The notes below the pieces were generated by a model. It was not told where the DNA came from. It saw nothing but the letters and a program-made list of their open reading frames with translations, and did not search any database. Below, in pieces: positions 55,298 to 63,892 of a DNA stretch of 64,000 nt; positions within the stretch are counted from its first letter, which is position 1, and each line of letters starts with the position of its first letter. The translations under genes were made by a program, and so were the position numbers. Source of the stretch: Bacillota bacterium (GTDB lineage Bacteria > Bacillota > Clostridia > Lachnospirales > Lachnospiraceae); contig JAEZOB010000059.1 in the NCBI GenBank assembly GCA_023414355.1, positions 1 to 64,000 of the forward strand, written 5' to 3'.

Positions 55298-56653
55298 TTA
55301 CTGGATTTGACTCTTTAATTGAGCTTCAGCAGCTTTCAAAGCTTCGTCAACAGTCATAGAACCGGAGATATAAGCTTCGAAGTTGGACATAATTGCGGAA
55401 TCTGCTTCATAAGTGTACAAACCGTAATTGATTGACGGAATTTCGCTCATCCATTTACCCATATCAGCAAATACTGCCTGGCCACCGAAAAATGCATCAG
55501 GAGCGGAATAAGCCGAACCACTGAGAGCCGGAAGATAGGATGCAACTGCGCCATTCTTAGTCAGAATTGTCTGGTAGAAGTCAACATCGCTACCAAAGAT
55601 ATCGTTCATAAATTCGATTGCAGCATCCCTACTTTTTGCTGCTTCAAGGATGTACCAGCTGGAGCCGCCTAAGTTAGAAGCGTTCTTAGAATCCGCATAG
55701 TTTAATCTGGGAACCGGAGCACACGCCCATTTACCAGACTGATCAGCTGCAGCTTTCACAGAACCTGCGATCCAGCAGCCGCTGATTACTGCAGAAGCAT
55801 CACCATTGTTGAAGGCACCTACCCATTCATTCCAACCTGAGGAGGGAATGATGATATCCGCATCAAGAATCTTCTTGTAGGTTTCCATCGCTTCTTTCAA
55901 TGCTTCGTTATTCGCAATCGTTACATTACCATCTGCATCAAAATACCATTTACCGGAGGAATTCAGCATAACTCTCATCAAGCCGCCATCAGCCTTATCA
56001 AAGGAGATCAGTGCTTTTCCTGTCTTCGCTTTTACATCTTTACCAATTTCAATCAGTCGATCCCAGGTAATGTTGTTCATATCCTCAGCTTTATAGCCGG
56101 CTTCACCCAAGATATCGCTTCTATAGAAGAAGCCGGTAACACCACTATCAAAGGGAACACCGTAAATCTTAGAATCTACTGTCATGAGTTCAACCTTATA
56201 AGGAGCAAAATCCTTGTAGTTCAGCTTGCTTGTCAAATCCGCAAAAGCACCCGGATAGGACTGTAGATATTTCTGAGCATTGTAGTCCTCGATTAATACG
56301 ATGTCCGGAAGTCCCTCTGTCATTTTTGATGCGAGTGTTGTATGCAGCTTCTGCTCAACATCAGCTTTTGCCATCTCTACAATTTCAAACTCTACATTAC
56401 TGTTCTTTGCTTTATAACGTGTTGCAGCCTCGTTCATAATAGAAATGTTGAAATTCGGATCCCATGCCCAGACTGTGATGGTCTGCTTCTCCGCGGATGC
56501 CGGCTGCTCGGTTGGTGTCTGCCCGTCAGTTGTCTCTTGTTTCTGTTCAGTTTGTGCAACATCAGTTTCCGGATCAGGAGTTGAAGGAGCACATGCAGCT
56601 AAGCTGCTGACACATAATGCAGCTGCAGTAACGAATGCTAAAAATTTTTTCAT
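55298..56653 (-). CDS. Sugar ABC transporter solute-binding lipoprotein
   Basis: 451-residue lipoprotein anchored outside the cell. The signal peptide M-K-K-F-L-A-F... ends with lipobox L-A-A-C (C21). A short T/E/Q linker follows, then the family 1 solute-binding fold with W-A-W-D-P-N near 58 and D-I-V-L-I-E-D near 115. Start ATG at 56653 follows GGGGG; the longer frame adds 23 residues without support. It captures the oligosaccharide cleaved by the LacZ-type enzyme. First gene of the operon. Confidence 0.92.
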   Translation of the reverse strand: MKKFLAFVTAAALCVSSLAACAPSTPDPETDVAQTEQKQETTDGQTPTEQPASAEKQTITVWAWDPNFNISIMNEAATRYKAKNSNVEFEIVEMAKADVEQKLHTTLASKMTEGLPDIVLIEDYNAQKYLQSYPGAFADLTSKLNYKDFAPYKVELMTVDSKIYGVPFDSGVTGFFYRSDILGEAGYKAEDMNNITWDRLIEIGKDVKAKTGKALISFDKADGGLMRVMLNSSGKWYFDADGNVTIANNEALKEAMETYKKILDADIIIPSSGWNEWVGAFNNGDASAVISGCWIAGSVKAAADQSGKWACAPVPRLNYADSKNASNLGGSSWYILEAAKSRDAAIEFMNDIFGSDVDFYQTILTKNGAVASYLPALSGSAYSAPDAFFGGQAVFADMGKWMSEIPSINYGLYTYEADSAIMSNFEAYISGSMTVDEALKAAEAQLKSQIQ

Positions 56654-56678
56654 AAAATAAATCCCCCTTTGACTAGTG

Positions 56679-56722
56679 TTTTTGTACAAAAATATTATAC
56701 ATCTTAGCGTTATTTTAGTCAA
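56679..56722 (-). promoter_or_regulatory. Promoter and operator of the sugar operon
   Basis: -35 TTGACT (56717-56722), 17-bp spacer, -10 TATAAT (56694-56699) on the minus strand. The perfect dyad TTTTTGTACAAAAA (56679-56692) follows directly, across the likely start site. It is a good candidate operator for the divergent LacI regulator. Confidence 0.75.
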
Positions 56723-56800
56723 TATTATTTACTAAATATTTATCTTTTTTTACTTACATTTTTACTATATTTTATCGTTTTTTATCATGTTTTATTGGAA

Positions 56801-56829
56801 TTGATTAATTTATCTATATATGCTATACT
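56801..56829 (+). promoter_or_regulatory. Promoter of the LacI gene
   Basis: TTGATT (56801-56806), 17-bp spacer, TATACT (56824-56829), about 40 bp before the start at 56870. It also rules out the upstream in-frame ATG at 56795. Confidence 0.7.
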
Positions 56830-56869
56830 GTTTCTGATTTTAAACTACCAACTGATGAGAGGTACAAAA

Positions 56870-57913
56870 ATGGCAACTCTTTCGCAGATAGCAAAGACAA
56901 CCGGTCTTTCTTTGGCAACGGTTTCCCGTGTTTTAAACCATGATGAAACGCTAAGTGTGTCCGACGAAACTAAGTTAAAAATATTTGAAGCTGCGGAAAA
57001 GCTTGATTATAAAACAGTAAAAGCCAGAAAGGCTGAAATCGAGCGCGCCAAAAAGCTTTCCATCCTGATTCTGGATTGGTATTCTGAATATGAGATGTTA
57101 AACGATCCTTACTATCTATATTTGATGATGACGTTGGAAAAACATTGCGCCCTTGCAAATATCAATACGGTTCGCGCAGTCAATGTAGATGGAGAATATA
57201 AACCGACTGTAGATGTAGAGATTGACGGTATGCTTGCCATCGGCAGATTCTCTTATGATCAGATGAACCTATTGAAAAATTTTAGTAAAAATATTGTTTT
57301 TCTTGATTCATCCCCCTTGGAAGCCACCTACAGCTCAGTGACTCCCAATTATAAATTAGGGGTTACCTTGGCGGTCGAACATTTCTTATCGCTGGGACAT
57401 AAGGAAATCGGCTTTGTTGGCGGTGTTGTTCTTGGCTATGAGAGGGAAGTCATAATCGACCACCGAAAGAGAGAACTGATACAATTACTTGAGAAGCATG
57501 GTATATATAACAGCAAATATTTCTTTGAAGGTTCAAGAATCTCATATGAAGAGGGTTATAAAACCATCAAAAATGCCATTAAGAACAACGAAAAACTGCC
57601 TACTGCTTTATTTGTAGCGAATGATTCTATGGCAAGCGGTGTCATCCGCGCCTTAGAAGAATATAAAATCAAAGTTCCTAATGATATTAGTGTCATCGGC
57701 TTTAATAATATTCCCTCAACACAGTTTTCTAAACCACCCTTAACCACCATTGAAATTCCCATCAGCTTTATGGCTGACTGTGCGATCGAGGTTCTGCAGC
57801 AGACCATTGCTAACAGTACATTACTGCCTCGCAAAATTATCGTACCTTGCAGCCTGGTCAACCGAAGCTCGTGTGCTCCTCCTAAGAAAGAACAGACAAT
57901 CGAAATCCCATAA
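56870..57913 (+). CDS. LacI-family repressor (EbgR-like)
   Basis: 347-residue regulator. The LacI helix-turn-helix is at about 1-50: M-A-T-L-S-Q-I-A-K-T-T-G-L-S-L-A-T-V-S-R-V-L-N. A sugar-binding periplasmic-type domain follows, with L-S-L-G-H-K-E-I-G-F-V-G-G near 165-180 and A-N-D-S-M-A-S-G-V near 250. The opening and length are closest to the EbgR/GalR branch for beta-galactosides. Start ATG follows GAGAGG. It is divergent from the transporter/beta-galactosidase operon and very likely represses it through the dyad at 56679-56692. Confidence 0.92.
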   Translation: MATLSQIAKTTGLSLATVSRVLNHDETLSVSDETKLKIFEAAEKLDYKTVKARKAEIERAKKLSILILDWYSEYEMLNDPYYLYLMMTLEKHCALANINTVRAVNVDGEYKPTVDVEIDGMLAIGRFSYDQMNLLKNFSKNIVFLDSSPLEATYSSVTPNYKLGVTLAVEHFLSLGHKEIGFVGGVVLGYEREVIIDHRKRELIQLLEKHGIYNSKYFFEGSRISYEEGYKTIKNAIKNNEKLPTALFVANDSMASGVIRALEEYKIKVPNDISVIGFNNIPSTQFSKPPLTTIEIPISFMADCAIEVLQQTIANSTLLPRKIIVPCSLVNRSSCAPPKKEQTIEIP

Positions 57914-57967
57914 AGGACTTTAATAAAGAGAACTCGTTATTTTGTCCGAAGGGAGTAGCTAAAGTGA

Positions 57968-58010
57968 AAGCCAACATAGAATCCTTAGGATTTCATGTTG
58001 GCTTATTTTT
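57968..58010 (+). terminator. Terminator after LacI gene
   Basis: AAGCCAACATAGAATCC pairs with GGATTTCATGTTGGCTT (two internal mismatches), then ATTTTT. Strong intrinsic terminator. Confidence 0.88.
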
Positions 58011-58055
58011 AATAACGTTCTATGCTCATAGCTTACTTCAAATCGTCTTGGTAAC

Positions 58056-58850
58056 TTACCCTTGCTTCCTGATATAATGATTAATCATTATGATTGCAAT
58101 AATAATTGGTGGTAATGAACCTAAGATGATCATCACCAAACCTTGTGAGATTGTCATTTCAACACTTAATACAGATGCTCCGCCTACAAAGCACTGCCCA
58201 ATAAACAGAGAAATCCAATCCACCAATGCATGTATTATGATACAGGCCCAAATGTTTTTACTTGATATATTAATTGCTGCAAACAGCACGCCTGCGCTTG
58301 CTGCGTTAATTGCCTGAACAACTACTGTTATCGGTGACAGGAAGAAAATATTAACCAGGTGTATCATTCCAAAAATAAGTGAGGAGATCAAGATTGCTTT
58401 ATAAATTCCTTTCTTTCCATCTCCATATTTCAAAATCAGATTATTTAAAAGCAGAGATCGCATCGATATCTCTTCATTAATGCCAACAAACAACATATTT
58501 ATCGTAAACATTAGCATGGCAGATAAGGATACTGGTTTTAACTGCGTTATATTAAGTCCAACATTTCCTATCAATGCTGCACAGATCCCAATTACAATAA
58601 AAGGTATCCCATATAATAAGCCCTTGAAAAATCCTTTTAAACCAAATCCGGCTGTCCTATTTATGCCTAAAACATAAATTAGAATAACGCAAAACAGAGT
58701 GATTAATATATCACCCAATAGCTTGTCTGTTCCGGTGATTGGACTTTTATCCCATTCAAAAAGTGAGGAAAGCATTAAAGTAATGATAGTAATGATAAAT
58801 GAAAAAATGATAATGTGCTCTTTATTAAGCTTACGTATGTACGAAGTCAT
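58056..58850 (-). CDS. CPBP-family intramembrane metalloprotease
   Basis: 264-residue membrane protein with about eight hydrophobic segments. The CPBP/CAAX-protease motifs are E126-E127-x3-R131 (N-E-E-I-S-M-R), F-G-M-I-H near 157-161 and I-I-H-A-L-V-D-W near 207-214, giving the Glu, His, His/Asp metal site. Bacterial members cut membrane proteins or give immunity to secreted peptides. No peptide gene is seen beside it. Start ATG follows AGGAG. Confidence 0.87.
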   Translation of the reverse strand: MTSYIRKLNKEHIIIFSFIITIITLMLSSLFEWDKSPITGTDKLLGDILITLFCVILIYVLGINRTAGFGLKGFFKGLLYGIPFIVIGICAALIGNVGLNITQLKPVSLSAMLMFTINMLFVGINEEISMRSLLLNNLILKYGDGKKGIYKAILISSLIFGMIHLVNIFFLSPITVVVQAINAASAGVLFAAINISSKNIWACIIIHALVDWISLFIGQCFVGGASVLSVEMTISQGLVMIILGSLPPIIIAIIMINHYIRKQG

Positions 58851-58899
58851 ATAATAAGTCTCCTATCTTTATTATGAATAGATTTAATATGATATTGTC

Positions 58900-59820
58900 T
58901 TAATATTCCTGTTCGATTTCCTTGACCCGTCTATATAAAAATTCGTTTGTCGGTACATATATTTTATAATTTTTAGCCATTTCTATCACAGTTCCTGCAA
59001 ACGATTCCACTTCTGACAATTTTCGATTAATACGGTCCTGCCCCATGGAAGGTGTTCCTTCCGGGCTAAGCGTCCCAATAATATCAATATACTGATTTAG
59101 GTCTGCCTCAGACAGTTTAATTCCTTCTGCATTTGCGATTGCAATAACCTCACGCATGGCAGCAATCATGATGCGATTGGGTTCTCCTGATGCCAGTGCC
59201 CCGGCGTAAGTGGTATGATAAACCATACAAGTCTGATTAACCCCGACATTCAGCATGAACTTACCCCACAGGCGGTGCAGGATATCCGCCTCCACCGTAT
59301 AAGGTAACTCTATCTGATCAAAGAAGGAAATTACTGAGTCCAGCTTGTCTTTTTGCTCTTTATCCACAATTCCAAGGCGTAATTCCCCTATTCGGGTATA
59401 TTGCAGCTTATTGTCAAACTTCATTGCATCCATACCTTGTGCCACCGTATAGATCACCTTGTTCATACCATACTGCGCCCCGATCACCTTTTCACTCGAT
59501 ATTCCATTCAGCACAGACAGAATTATGGTATCCGGACCAATACATCTCTTCATGGAAGTAATCGCTTCTTTAAGCCCTGTACACTTAACGGCGACGATAA
59601 GCAAATCAGCCGGTTCAGCTTCACGATCCTTAGTTAACTTGAAGTTAATCTCTTCCTCATTGCAATAAAACTTCTGATTCTCATACTTCTTAAGACGGTT
59701 CTCTTCCATGATAAAATCAACCGCTTGCATTCCCAGGCGCTTCACAATGTGAGAACCATACAGCAATCCCAAGGCTCCCATTCCAAAAATACTGACTTTT
59801 GTTATTTTCTTTTTGCTCAT
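58900..59820 (-). CDS. Ketopantoate reductase family protein (PanE/ApbA)
   Basis: 306-residue NADP-dependent reductase. An N-terminal Rossmann motif G-M-G-A-L-G (13-18), the conserved V-K (A-V-K-C-T near 77) and L-N-G (V-L-N-G-I near 104-108) match the PanE/ApbA family. The C-terminal domain has K-F-M-L-N-V-G-V-N-Q. Family members reduce ketopantoate in pantothenate synthesis, but isolated paralogues such as this, without panB, panC or panD near by, often act on other 2-oxo acids. Start ATG follows GGGAGGAGC. Separated from the CPBP gene by 49 bp. Confidence 0.85.
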   Translation of the reverse strand: MSKKKITKVSIFGMGALGLLYGSHIVKRLGMQAVDFIMEENRLKKYENQKFYCNEEEINFKLTKDREAEPADLLIVAVKCTGLKEAITSMKRCIGPDTIILSVLNGISSEKVIGAQYGMNKVIYTVAQGMDAMKFDNKLQYTRIGELRLGIVDKEQKDKLDSVISFFDQIELPYTVEADILHRLWGKFMLNVGVNQTCMVYHTTYAGALASGEPNRIMIAAMREVIAIANAEGIKLSEADLNQYIDIIGTLSPEGTPSMGQDRINRKLSEVESFAGTVIEMAKNYKIYVPTNEFLYRRVKEIEQEY

Positions 59821-59998
59821 AGCTCCTCCCGGTAATATTATAGTTCAATGTGGAATTTCTGTTTTCTAATTTCATAATAACATATTGGATTAAGTAATTA
59901 AACTTATTTTGCCGGTTATCCGTAGTGGCAATCGTTTATACACCAATCGATCATTCCCACTACAATTTCTATTTCCCTCAGATATTTTCTATTTACTC

Positions 59999-60048
59999 TT
60001 GACAAACATTCCATTATTTGCTATTTTATATGTTAACACTGTTAACAT
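59999..60048 (+). promoter_or_regulatory. TetR promoter with perfect palindromic operator
   Basis: TTGACA (59999-60004), 17-bp spacer, TATTTT (60022-60027), then the 19-bp perfect dyad ATGTTAACA-C-TGTTAACAT (60030-60048) over the transcription start. Ideal autorepression site. Confidence 0.85.
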
Positions 60049-60060
60049 CAAGGAGAACCC

Positions 60061-60636
60061 ATGAAACAATCCTATCATCATACAAATCTTAGAAATGAAT
60101 TAATCGAAGTTGGAATTAAAATGGTGCAAGAGGTCGGAGCGGATAAGCTTTCTATGCGTAAGCTGGCTTCCCTCTGCAATGTCAGTGAAGCGGCCCCATA
60201 TAAACATTTTGCTAGCAAGGAGAAGCTATTGAACGCAATGCAGGAATATGTGACAGAGCAGTTGATGAACAGCTTACAAAAAGCAGTGGAAGGTCCGGAT
60301 CAATCGAAGCCAACCGAATCAATTCTACACATGGGTAAAGCCTATGTTCTATTCTTTATGAAGAATCCGGAGTACTATGCCTTCCTATTTCTTCATTCGG
60401 ACCTGTCCTTTAACCTGTCTTCCAATAATGAGCCGGAGAGTTATCCCCCTTTTCAGTATTATAAAAATCTGGTGTTTGAAGTGTATCGCGCGCTCGGGTA
60501 CCCGGAGGACCGAATTAAAAATGGACTCATTGCCATGTGGGCAAAGGTTCAAGGAATGGTAGCAATCACAGCAATGAAAAATGTTGTCATAGATTTCGAA
60601 TGGGAACAGGTATTGGATCAGATCTTAATTGAATAA
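60061..60636 (+). CDS. TetR-family transcriptional regulator
   Basis: 191-residue regulator with N-terminal helix-turn-helix at about 10-57 (L-S-M-R-K-L-A-S-L-C-N-V-S-E-A-A-P-Y-K-H-F). A helical ligand-binding domain follows. Y-K-H-F-A-S-K-E-K-L-L-N-A is the usual recognition-helix tail. ATG follows AAGGAG. It sits 18 bp upstream of an alpha/beta hydrolase on the same strand, so the two form an operon repressed via the dyad at 60030-60048. Confidence 0.9.
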   Translation: MKQSYHHTNLRNELIEVGIKMVQEVGADKLSMRKLASLCNVSEAAPYKHFASKEKLLNAMQEYVTEQLMNSLQKAVEGPDQSKPTESILHMGKAYVLFFMKNPEYYAFLFLHSDLSFNLSSNNEPESYPPFQYYKNLVFEVYRALGYPEDRIKNGLIAMWAKVQGMVAITAMKNVVIDFEWEQVLDQILIE

Positions 60637-60654
60637 AGAAAGGATCATTTGATT

Positions 60655-61791
60655 ATGAAATTGTATAGAGACGTATATCGAAAAGGGGGAAAGCTACATA
60701 TGTGGATAATTTTAGTAGTTATCATACTCTGCCTGGTCATGACAGGTATGATACTATTGCCACCCAGCAAAGGAAAAGTTCAGCCGTTTCGTAATGAAGA
60801 TGGTAGTATCCTTGAGGGTAGTATTGCAGAGAAGGTTTTTTATAAAACGAATGGAACGTCATTGGGAATGTTTCTGGAAGGAAGAGATGTCTCTAAGCCT
60901 GTTCTTCTTTTCTTAAGTGGAGGGCCGGGAATCCCAGAGTATTTTCTGGAGCAGGAGTATCCTACTCATTTGGAAGATGAATTTGTTGTTTGTTACTTAG
61001 AGTACCGCGGGACTTCCCTTTCCTACGATCCTAATTTAGAGAAAAGTACTCTCAGCACGAAGCAATACGTAGCGGATGTAGTTGAGGTAACACGGTATCT
61101 ATGCTCCCGTTTTGGGCAAGAGAAGGTCTATCTGATGGCTCACTCCTTTGGCACCTATATTGCATTAAATACAATAACACAGTATCCAGAACTTTATCAT
61201 GCTTATATTGCTATCTCACAAATGTGTAGACAACGTGAATCCGAGTATCTTGCCTATGACTACATGCTGGATTGTTACAAAAAGGCTGGAAATAAGAAAA
61301 AAGTCAAAGCATTCGAGCAGACTGACATCAAAGCATCCGAAGAAATATATCGTCAGTACTGTAATTCTCTACTCCGTGACAACTCCATGCATGCTTTAGG
61401 AATTGGGACAGCCAGAGATATGCATTCTGTGGTTCAGGATATTCTGATGCCCTCTCTAAAATGCAAAGCCTACACTCCAATGGAACGTCTGAATATCTAT
61501 CGGGGTAAACTTTTTGCTCAAACTTCTGAAGTTGCAAAAGATGCATGGAGCTTTGACGCCTTCACGCAGATCCCTGAAATCCGGATACCGGTCTATTTTC
61601 TTGCAGGAATATACGACTATACCTGCTGCTATTCCTTACAGAAAGAATATTATGAGCAATTAATTGCTCCCTCCAAGGGCTTCTATACTTTTCAGAAATC
61701 CGCTCATAGTCCACTGTTCGAAGAGCCGGAAAAAGGTTTACGTATTATGATTGAGGATGTGAAACAAGGAAAGACCAAATTGGCGGACTAG
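60655..61791 (+). CDS. Membrane-anchored alpha/beta hydrolase
   Basis: 378-residue hydrolase. An N-terminal membrane helix (about 15-37) precedes the catalytic domain. F-L-S-G-G-P-G-I-P (87-95) carries the oxyanion loop of the proline iminopeptidase-like group. The nucleophile is S164 in M-A-H-S-F-G-T-Y, the acid is probably in G-I-Y-D-Y and the histidine in K-S-A-H-S-P. The GGP loop suggests peptidase-like or ester substrates outside the membrane. Start ATG at 60655 follows AAAGGA. Regulated with the TetR gene before it. Confidence 0.87.
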   Translation: MKLYRDVYRKGGKLHMWIILVVIILCLVMTGMILLPPSKGKVQPFRNEDGSILEGSIAEKVFYKTNGTSLGMFLEGRDVSKPVLLFLSGGPGIPEYFLEQEYPTHLEDEFVVCYLEYRGTSLSYDPNLEKSTLSTKQYVADVVEVTRYLCSRFGQEKVYLMAHSFGTYIALNTITQYPELYHAYIAISQMCRQRESEYLAYDYMLDCYKKAGNKKKVKAFEQTDIKASEEIYRQYCNSLLRDNSMHALGIGTARDMHSVVQDILMPSLKCKAYTPMERLNIYRGKLFAQTSEVAKDAWSFDAFTQIPEIRIPVYFLAGIYDYTCCYSLQKEYYEQLIAPSKGFYTFQKSAHSPLFEEPEKGLRIMIEDVKQGKTKLAD

Positions 61792-61839
61792 ACAAAATGG
61801 AAATCAGATCGAGGATTTTTTGCCATAACTGGATGGATT

Positions 61840-61868
61840 TTGTTGAATAACCTCATGTTTTGTAATAT
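61840..61868 (+). promoter_or_regulatory. Predicted promoter
   Basis: TTGTTG (61840-61845), 17-bp spacer, TAATAT (61863-61868), ahead of the secreted protein gene at 61923. Confidence 0.5.
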
Positions 61869-61922
61869 ACTTTAGAAGCAGCTAATAATTACATAAGCAA
61901 CGACTGAAAGGGACATTTGAGC

Positions 61923-62528
61923 ATGAAGAAAAAGAGTATATTATCAGTATTACTTGCCTTAGTTATGGTGTTTTCACTGACATCCACAGCTTTTGCAGCA
62001 ACAGGTAAAACCGTGACATTCAACGGAGGTCATATCTACCAGGCAGAGAAAGGTAAGCCCGGCACTATTCAAATCAAGCTGTCAAACATAACGAAAACAA
62101 AAAAAGATGTAAAAATCGACCTTATGGACTATATTGATGATGCTTCCTTGGCCGACATAGTTTTTGGCTATACAGAAGAGGATGAGGCAATTACACTAAA
62201 AGATATTGTGTCCAATGGAGTTAATGTATACTATGCAGATAAATCACCTGTAACAGTTACCTCAAAAAGTGTTTTAACCTGTTTCTGGGCTAATTATACG
62301 GGAAGTGTGGAAAAAGCAACTTATACTCCAAAGTATTATTCTTTTGATGACTATCAAAGCAACCCAGATAAGGCAAAAGTGCTTAAGACGAAACCGGATG
62401 GAGATTATTTCCTTGCTCCGGGAACCAGTATGAAATTTACTAAATCAGGTAAATTCCTGTTTATTGTGAAAGATGATGGTTTCATCGATGGTAGCCCAGT
62501 CAGTGCTTTTTGTATCATTGTTAAGTAG
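61923..62528 (+). CDS. Secreted protein of unknown function (201 aa)
   Basis: I do not recognise the family. A clear signal peptide (K-K-K-S-I-L-S-V-L-L-A-L-V-M-V ... A-F-A-A) ends at about 28. The mature ~173 residues are beta-rich with repeated T-V-T and K-x-D-V-K-I-D patterns, no cysteine motif and no cell-wall anchor. A single conserved-looking stretch, S-F-D-D-Y-Q-S-N-P-D-K-A-K, is near 140. Start ATG at 61923 follows AAAGGG by ten bases. It ends at a strong terminator (62578-62617). Probably an extracellular structural or binding protein. Confidence 0.75.
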   Translation: MKKKSILSVLLALVMVFSLTSTAFAATGKTVTFNGGHIYQAEKGKPGTIQIKLSNITKTKKDVKIDLMDYIDDASLADIVFGYTEEDEAITLKDIVSNGVNVYYADKSPVTVTSKSVLTCFWANYTGSVEKATYTPKYYSFDDYQSNPDKAKVLKTKPDGDYFLAPGTSMKFTKSGKFLFIVKDDGFIDGSPVSAFCIIVK

Positions 62529-62577
62529 TTCGAGCTTTTTTTGGCTCGTAAAATAGATTAATAGTTTTTTCATAAGT

Positions 62578-62617
62578 GTACCCTCAGATGGCTCAATCTC
62601 CTTCTGAGGGTACTTTT
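62578..62617 (+). terminator. Terminator after secreted protein
   Basis: GTACCCTCAGA (62578-62588) / TCTGAGGGTAC (62603-62613), 14-nt loop, then TTTT. A smaller hairpin, CGAGC/GCTCG, lies at 62531-62548. Confidence 0.85.
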
Positions 62618-62674
62618 ATGCCCTATGACGAGCTCTTCGCGTCATATTATACTTTTCCTCATATAGGAGATCCA

Positions 62675-63514
62675 TCAGTCCCAAATGGGACCTCTTACAA
62701 ATAGATCCTCCTGCGAACCATCAATCCATCCCTTCTCGTTTTTGCTATTGATGATTCTAATATAACATTTCCCTTTGTCTGAAACATATACTTTATCTGC
62801 TCTTACTTTATCCCCGGAATTTAATTCAAATGCAACTGCTGCGCTTTTTTTAACAGCTTTGTATGCCACAAATTTCTTTTTTACCTTATATACATATTCC
62901 TGGGAATAGGACATCAGGTTATAAGTATTTGTTTCAACCGCAACTATCTTACTATTAACCAATTCATATGGTATAGAGCAATCATAATCACCTATTGCAT
63001 TTCCAATCGGCCTGTTAGCTATCAGCTCAAAGGTTGCAGCTTCGGAAATGTTCCCAAAAAAATAGATCGCCATATTTAAAAATGGGGGAGCATCGTCTCT
63101 TTTTATCGTTTGAATTAGCTTAAGTTTGGAATCCTTATATTGCAGATATAAGGTTTTCAAACAGAGCGCACTGTAATCTCTTGGAGTAATAAAAAGATCC
63201 TGGGCATTGTCATCCGCGCTTATATCTGCCAAATTGACGGTAAAATACTGGCATTTGTAAGTTTTCTCAAAAACAATAGTATCATTAATCGTTACAGTTA
63301 ATGTTTTCTTCATCTCATCTTTTTTCACATCCGTTTGCTTACAAATTACCTTCTCATTTTTTCCATCACAATCCAAATCCACATTGTATACTTCATCAAA
63401 TTCCAATTCTTTAAACTGTCTCTGCTCAGAAGCACTAGCCTTTGAATTATTCGTGACACCGGATAATAGTGCCAGAATTACTACCATACATATGAAATGT
63501 TTTTTTCTGAACAT
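62675..63514 (-). CDS. Secreted protein with C-terminal SH3-like domain
   Basis: 279-residue exported protein. The signal peptide ends around residue 30 (K-A-S-A-S). V-D-L-D-C-D-G-K-N-E-K-V at about 45-56 looks like the D-x-D-x-D-G loop of VCBS/FG-GAP-type calcium sites. The last ~50 residues (G-D-K-V-R-A-D-K-V-Y-V ... C-Y-I-R-I ... G-W-I-D) resemble a bacterial SH3 domain used to bind cell walls. A wall-associated binding protein is likely; no enzyme motif is seen. Start ATG follows AAGGAG. Confidence 0.75.
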   Translation of the reverse strand: MFRKKHFICMVVILALLSGVTNNSKASASEQRQFKELEFDEVYNVDLDCDGKNEKVICKQTDVKKDEMKKTLTVTINDTIVFEKTYKCQYFTVNLADISADDNAQDLFITPRDYSALCLKTLYLQYKDSKLKLIQTIKRDDAPPFLNMAIYFFGNISEAATFELIANRPIGNAIGDYDCSIPYELVNSKIVAVETNTYNLMSYSQEYVYKVKKKFVAYKAVKKSAAVAFELNSGDKVRADKVYVSDKGKCYIRIINSKNEKGWIDGSQEDLFVRGPIWD

Positions 63515-63694
63515 AATATACTCCTTGTATGATTAGTCCTAATGATATCGTAGTTCCTAATGGAACATAAACTAAGATTATTCCTTAATTGCTTACTAAG
63601 ACTATATTTATTATGGTATATTATAACAGCTGTTTCTTAATTTTTTCTTACCATTTATATAAAGTTTTTCTAAATGATAGGAATTATGCGTTAA

Positions 63695-63739
63695 AGAAAA
63701 GAGAAGATGTATCACGTGAATGATGCATCTTCTCTTTCT
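63695..63739 (-). terminator. Terminator after tRNA-Cys
   Basis: AGAAAAGAGAAGATGTATCA (63695-63714) pairs with TGATGCATCTTCTCTTTCT (63721-63739), almost perfect, and the minus strand continues TTTTCTTTAA. It lies three bases after the tRNA. Confidence 0.8.
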
Positions 63740-63741
63740 TA

Positions 63742-63812
63742 AGGCGACAAGCAGATTTGAACTGCTGATCAGGGTGTTGCAGACCCATGCCTTACCGCTT
63801 GGCTATGTCGCC
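63742..63812 (-). tRNA. tRNA-Cys (anticodon GCA)
   Basis: Minus-strand 71-nt tRNA. The acceptor arm GGCGACA/TGTCGCC closes perfectly, the anticodon stem GGGT/ACCC holds loop CTGCAAC with anticodon GCA, and the T-arm stem AGCAG/CTGCT holds loop TTCAAAT. The discriminator base is U73, as required for cysteine tRNA. No CCA is encoded, so it must be added by the CCA enzyme. Promoter at 63839-63867. Confidence 0.95.
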
Positions 63813-63838
63813 GTATTTAATTACGAAACAGTGACTTT

Positions 63839-63867
63839 ATTATAACAATCCCACTGAAATACGTCAA
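63839..63867 (-). promoter_or_regulatory. tRNA-Cys promoter
   Basis: -35 TTGACG (63862-63867), 17-bp spacer, -10 TATAAT (63839-63844) on the minus strand, 27 bp before the mature tRNA 5' end. Confidence 0.88.
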
Positions 63868-63892
63868 TAGCAAACTCGGTATTTTTCTGATT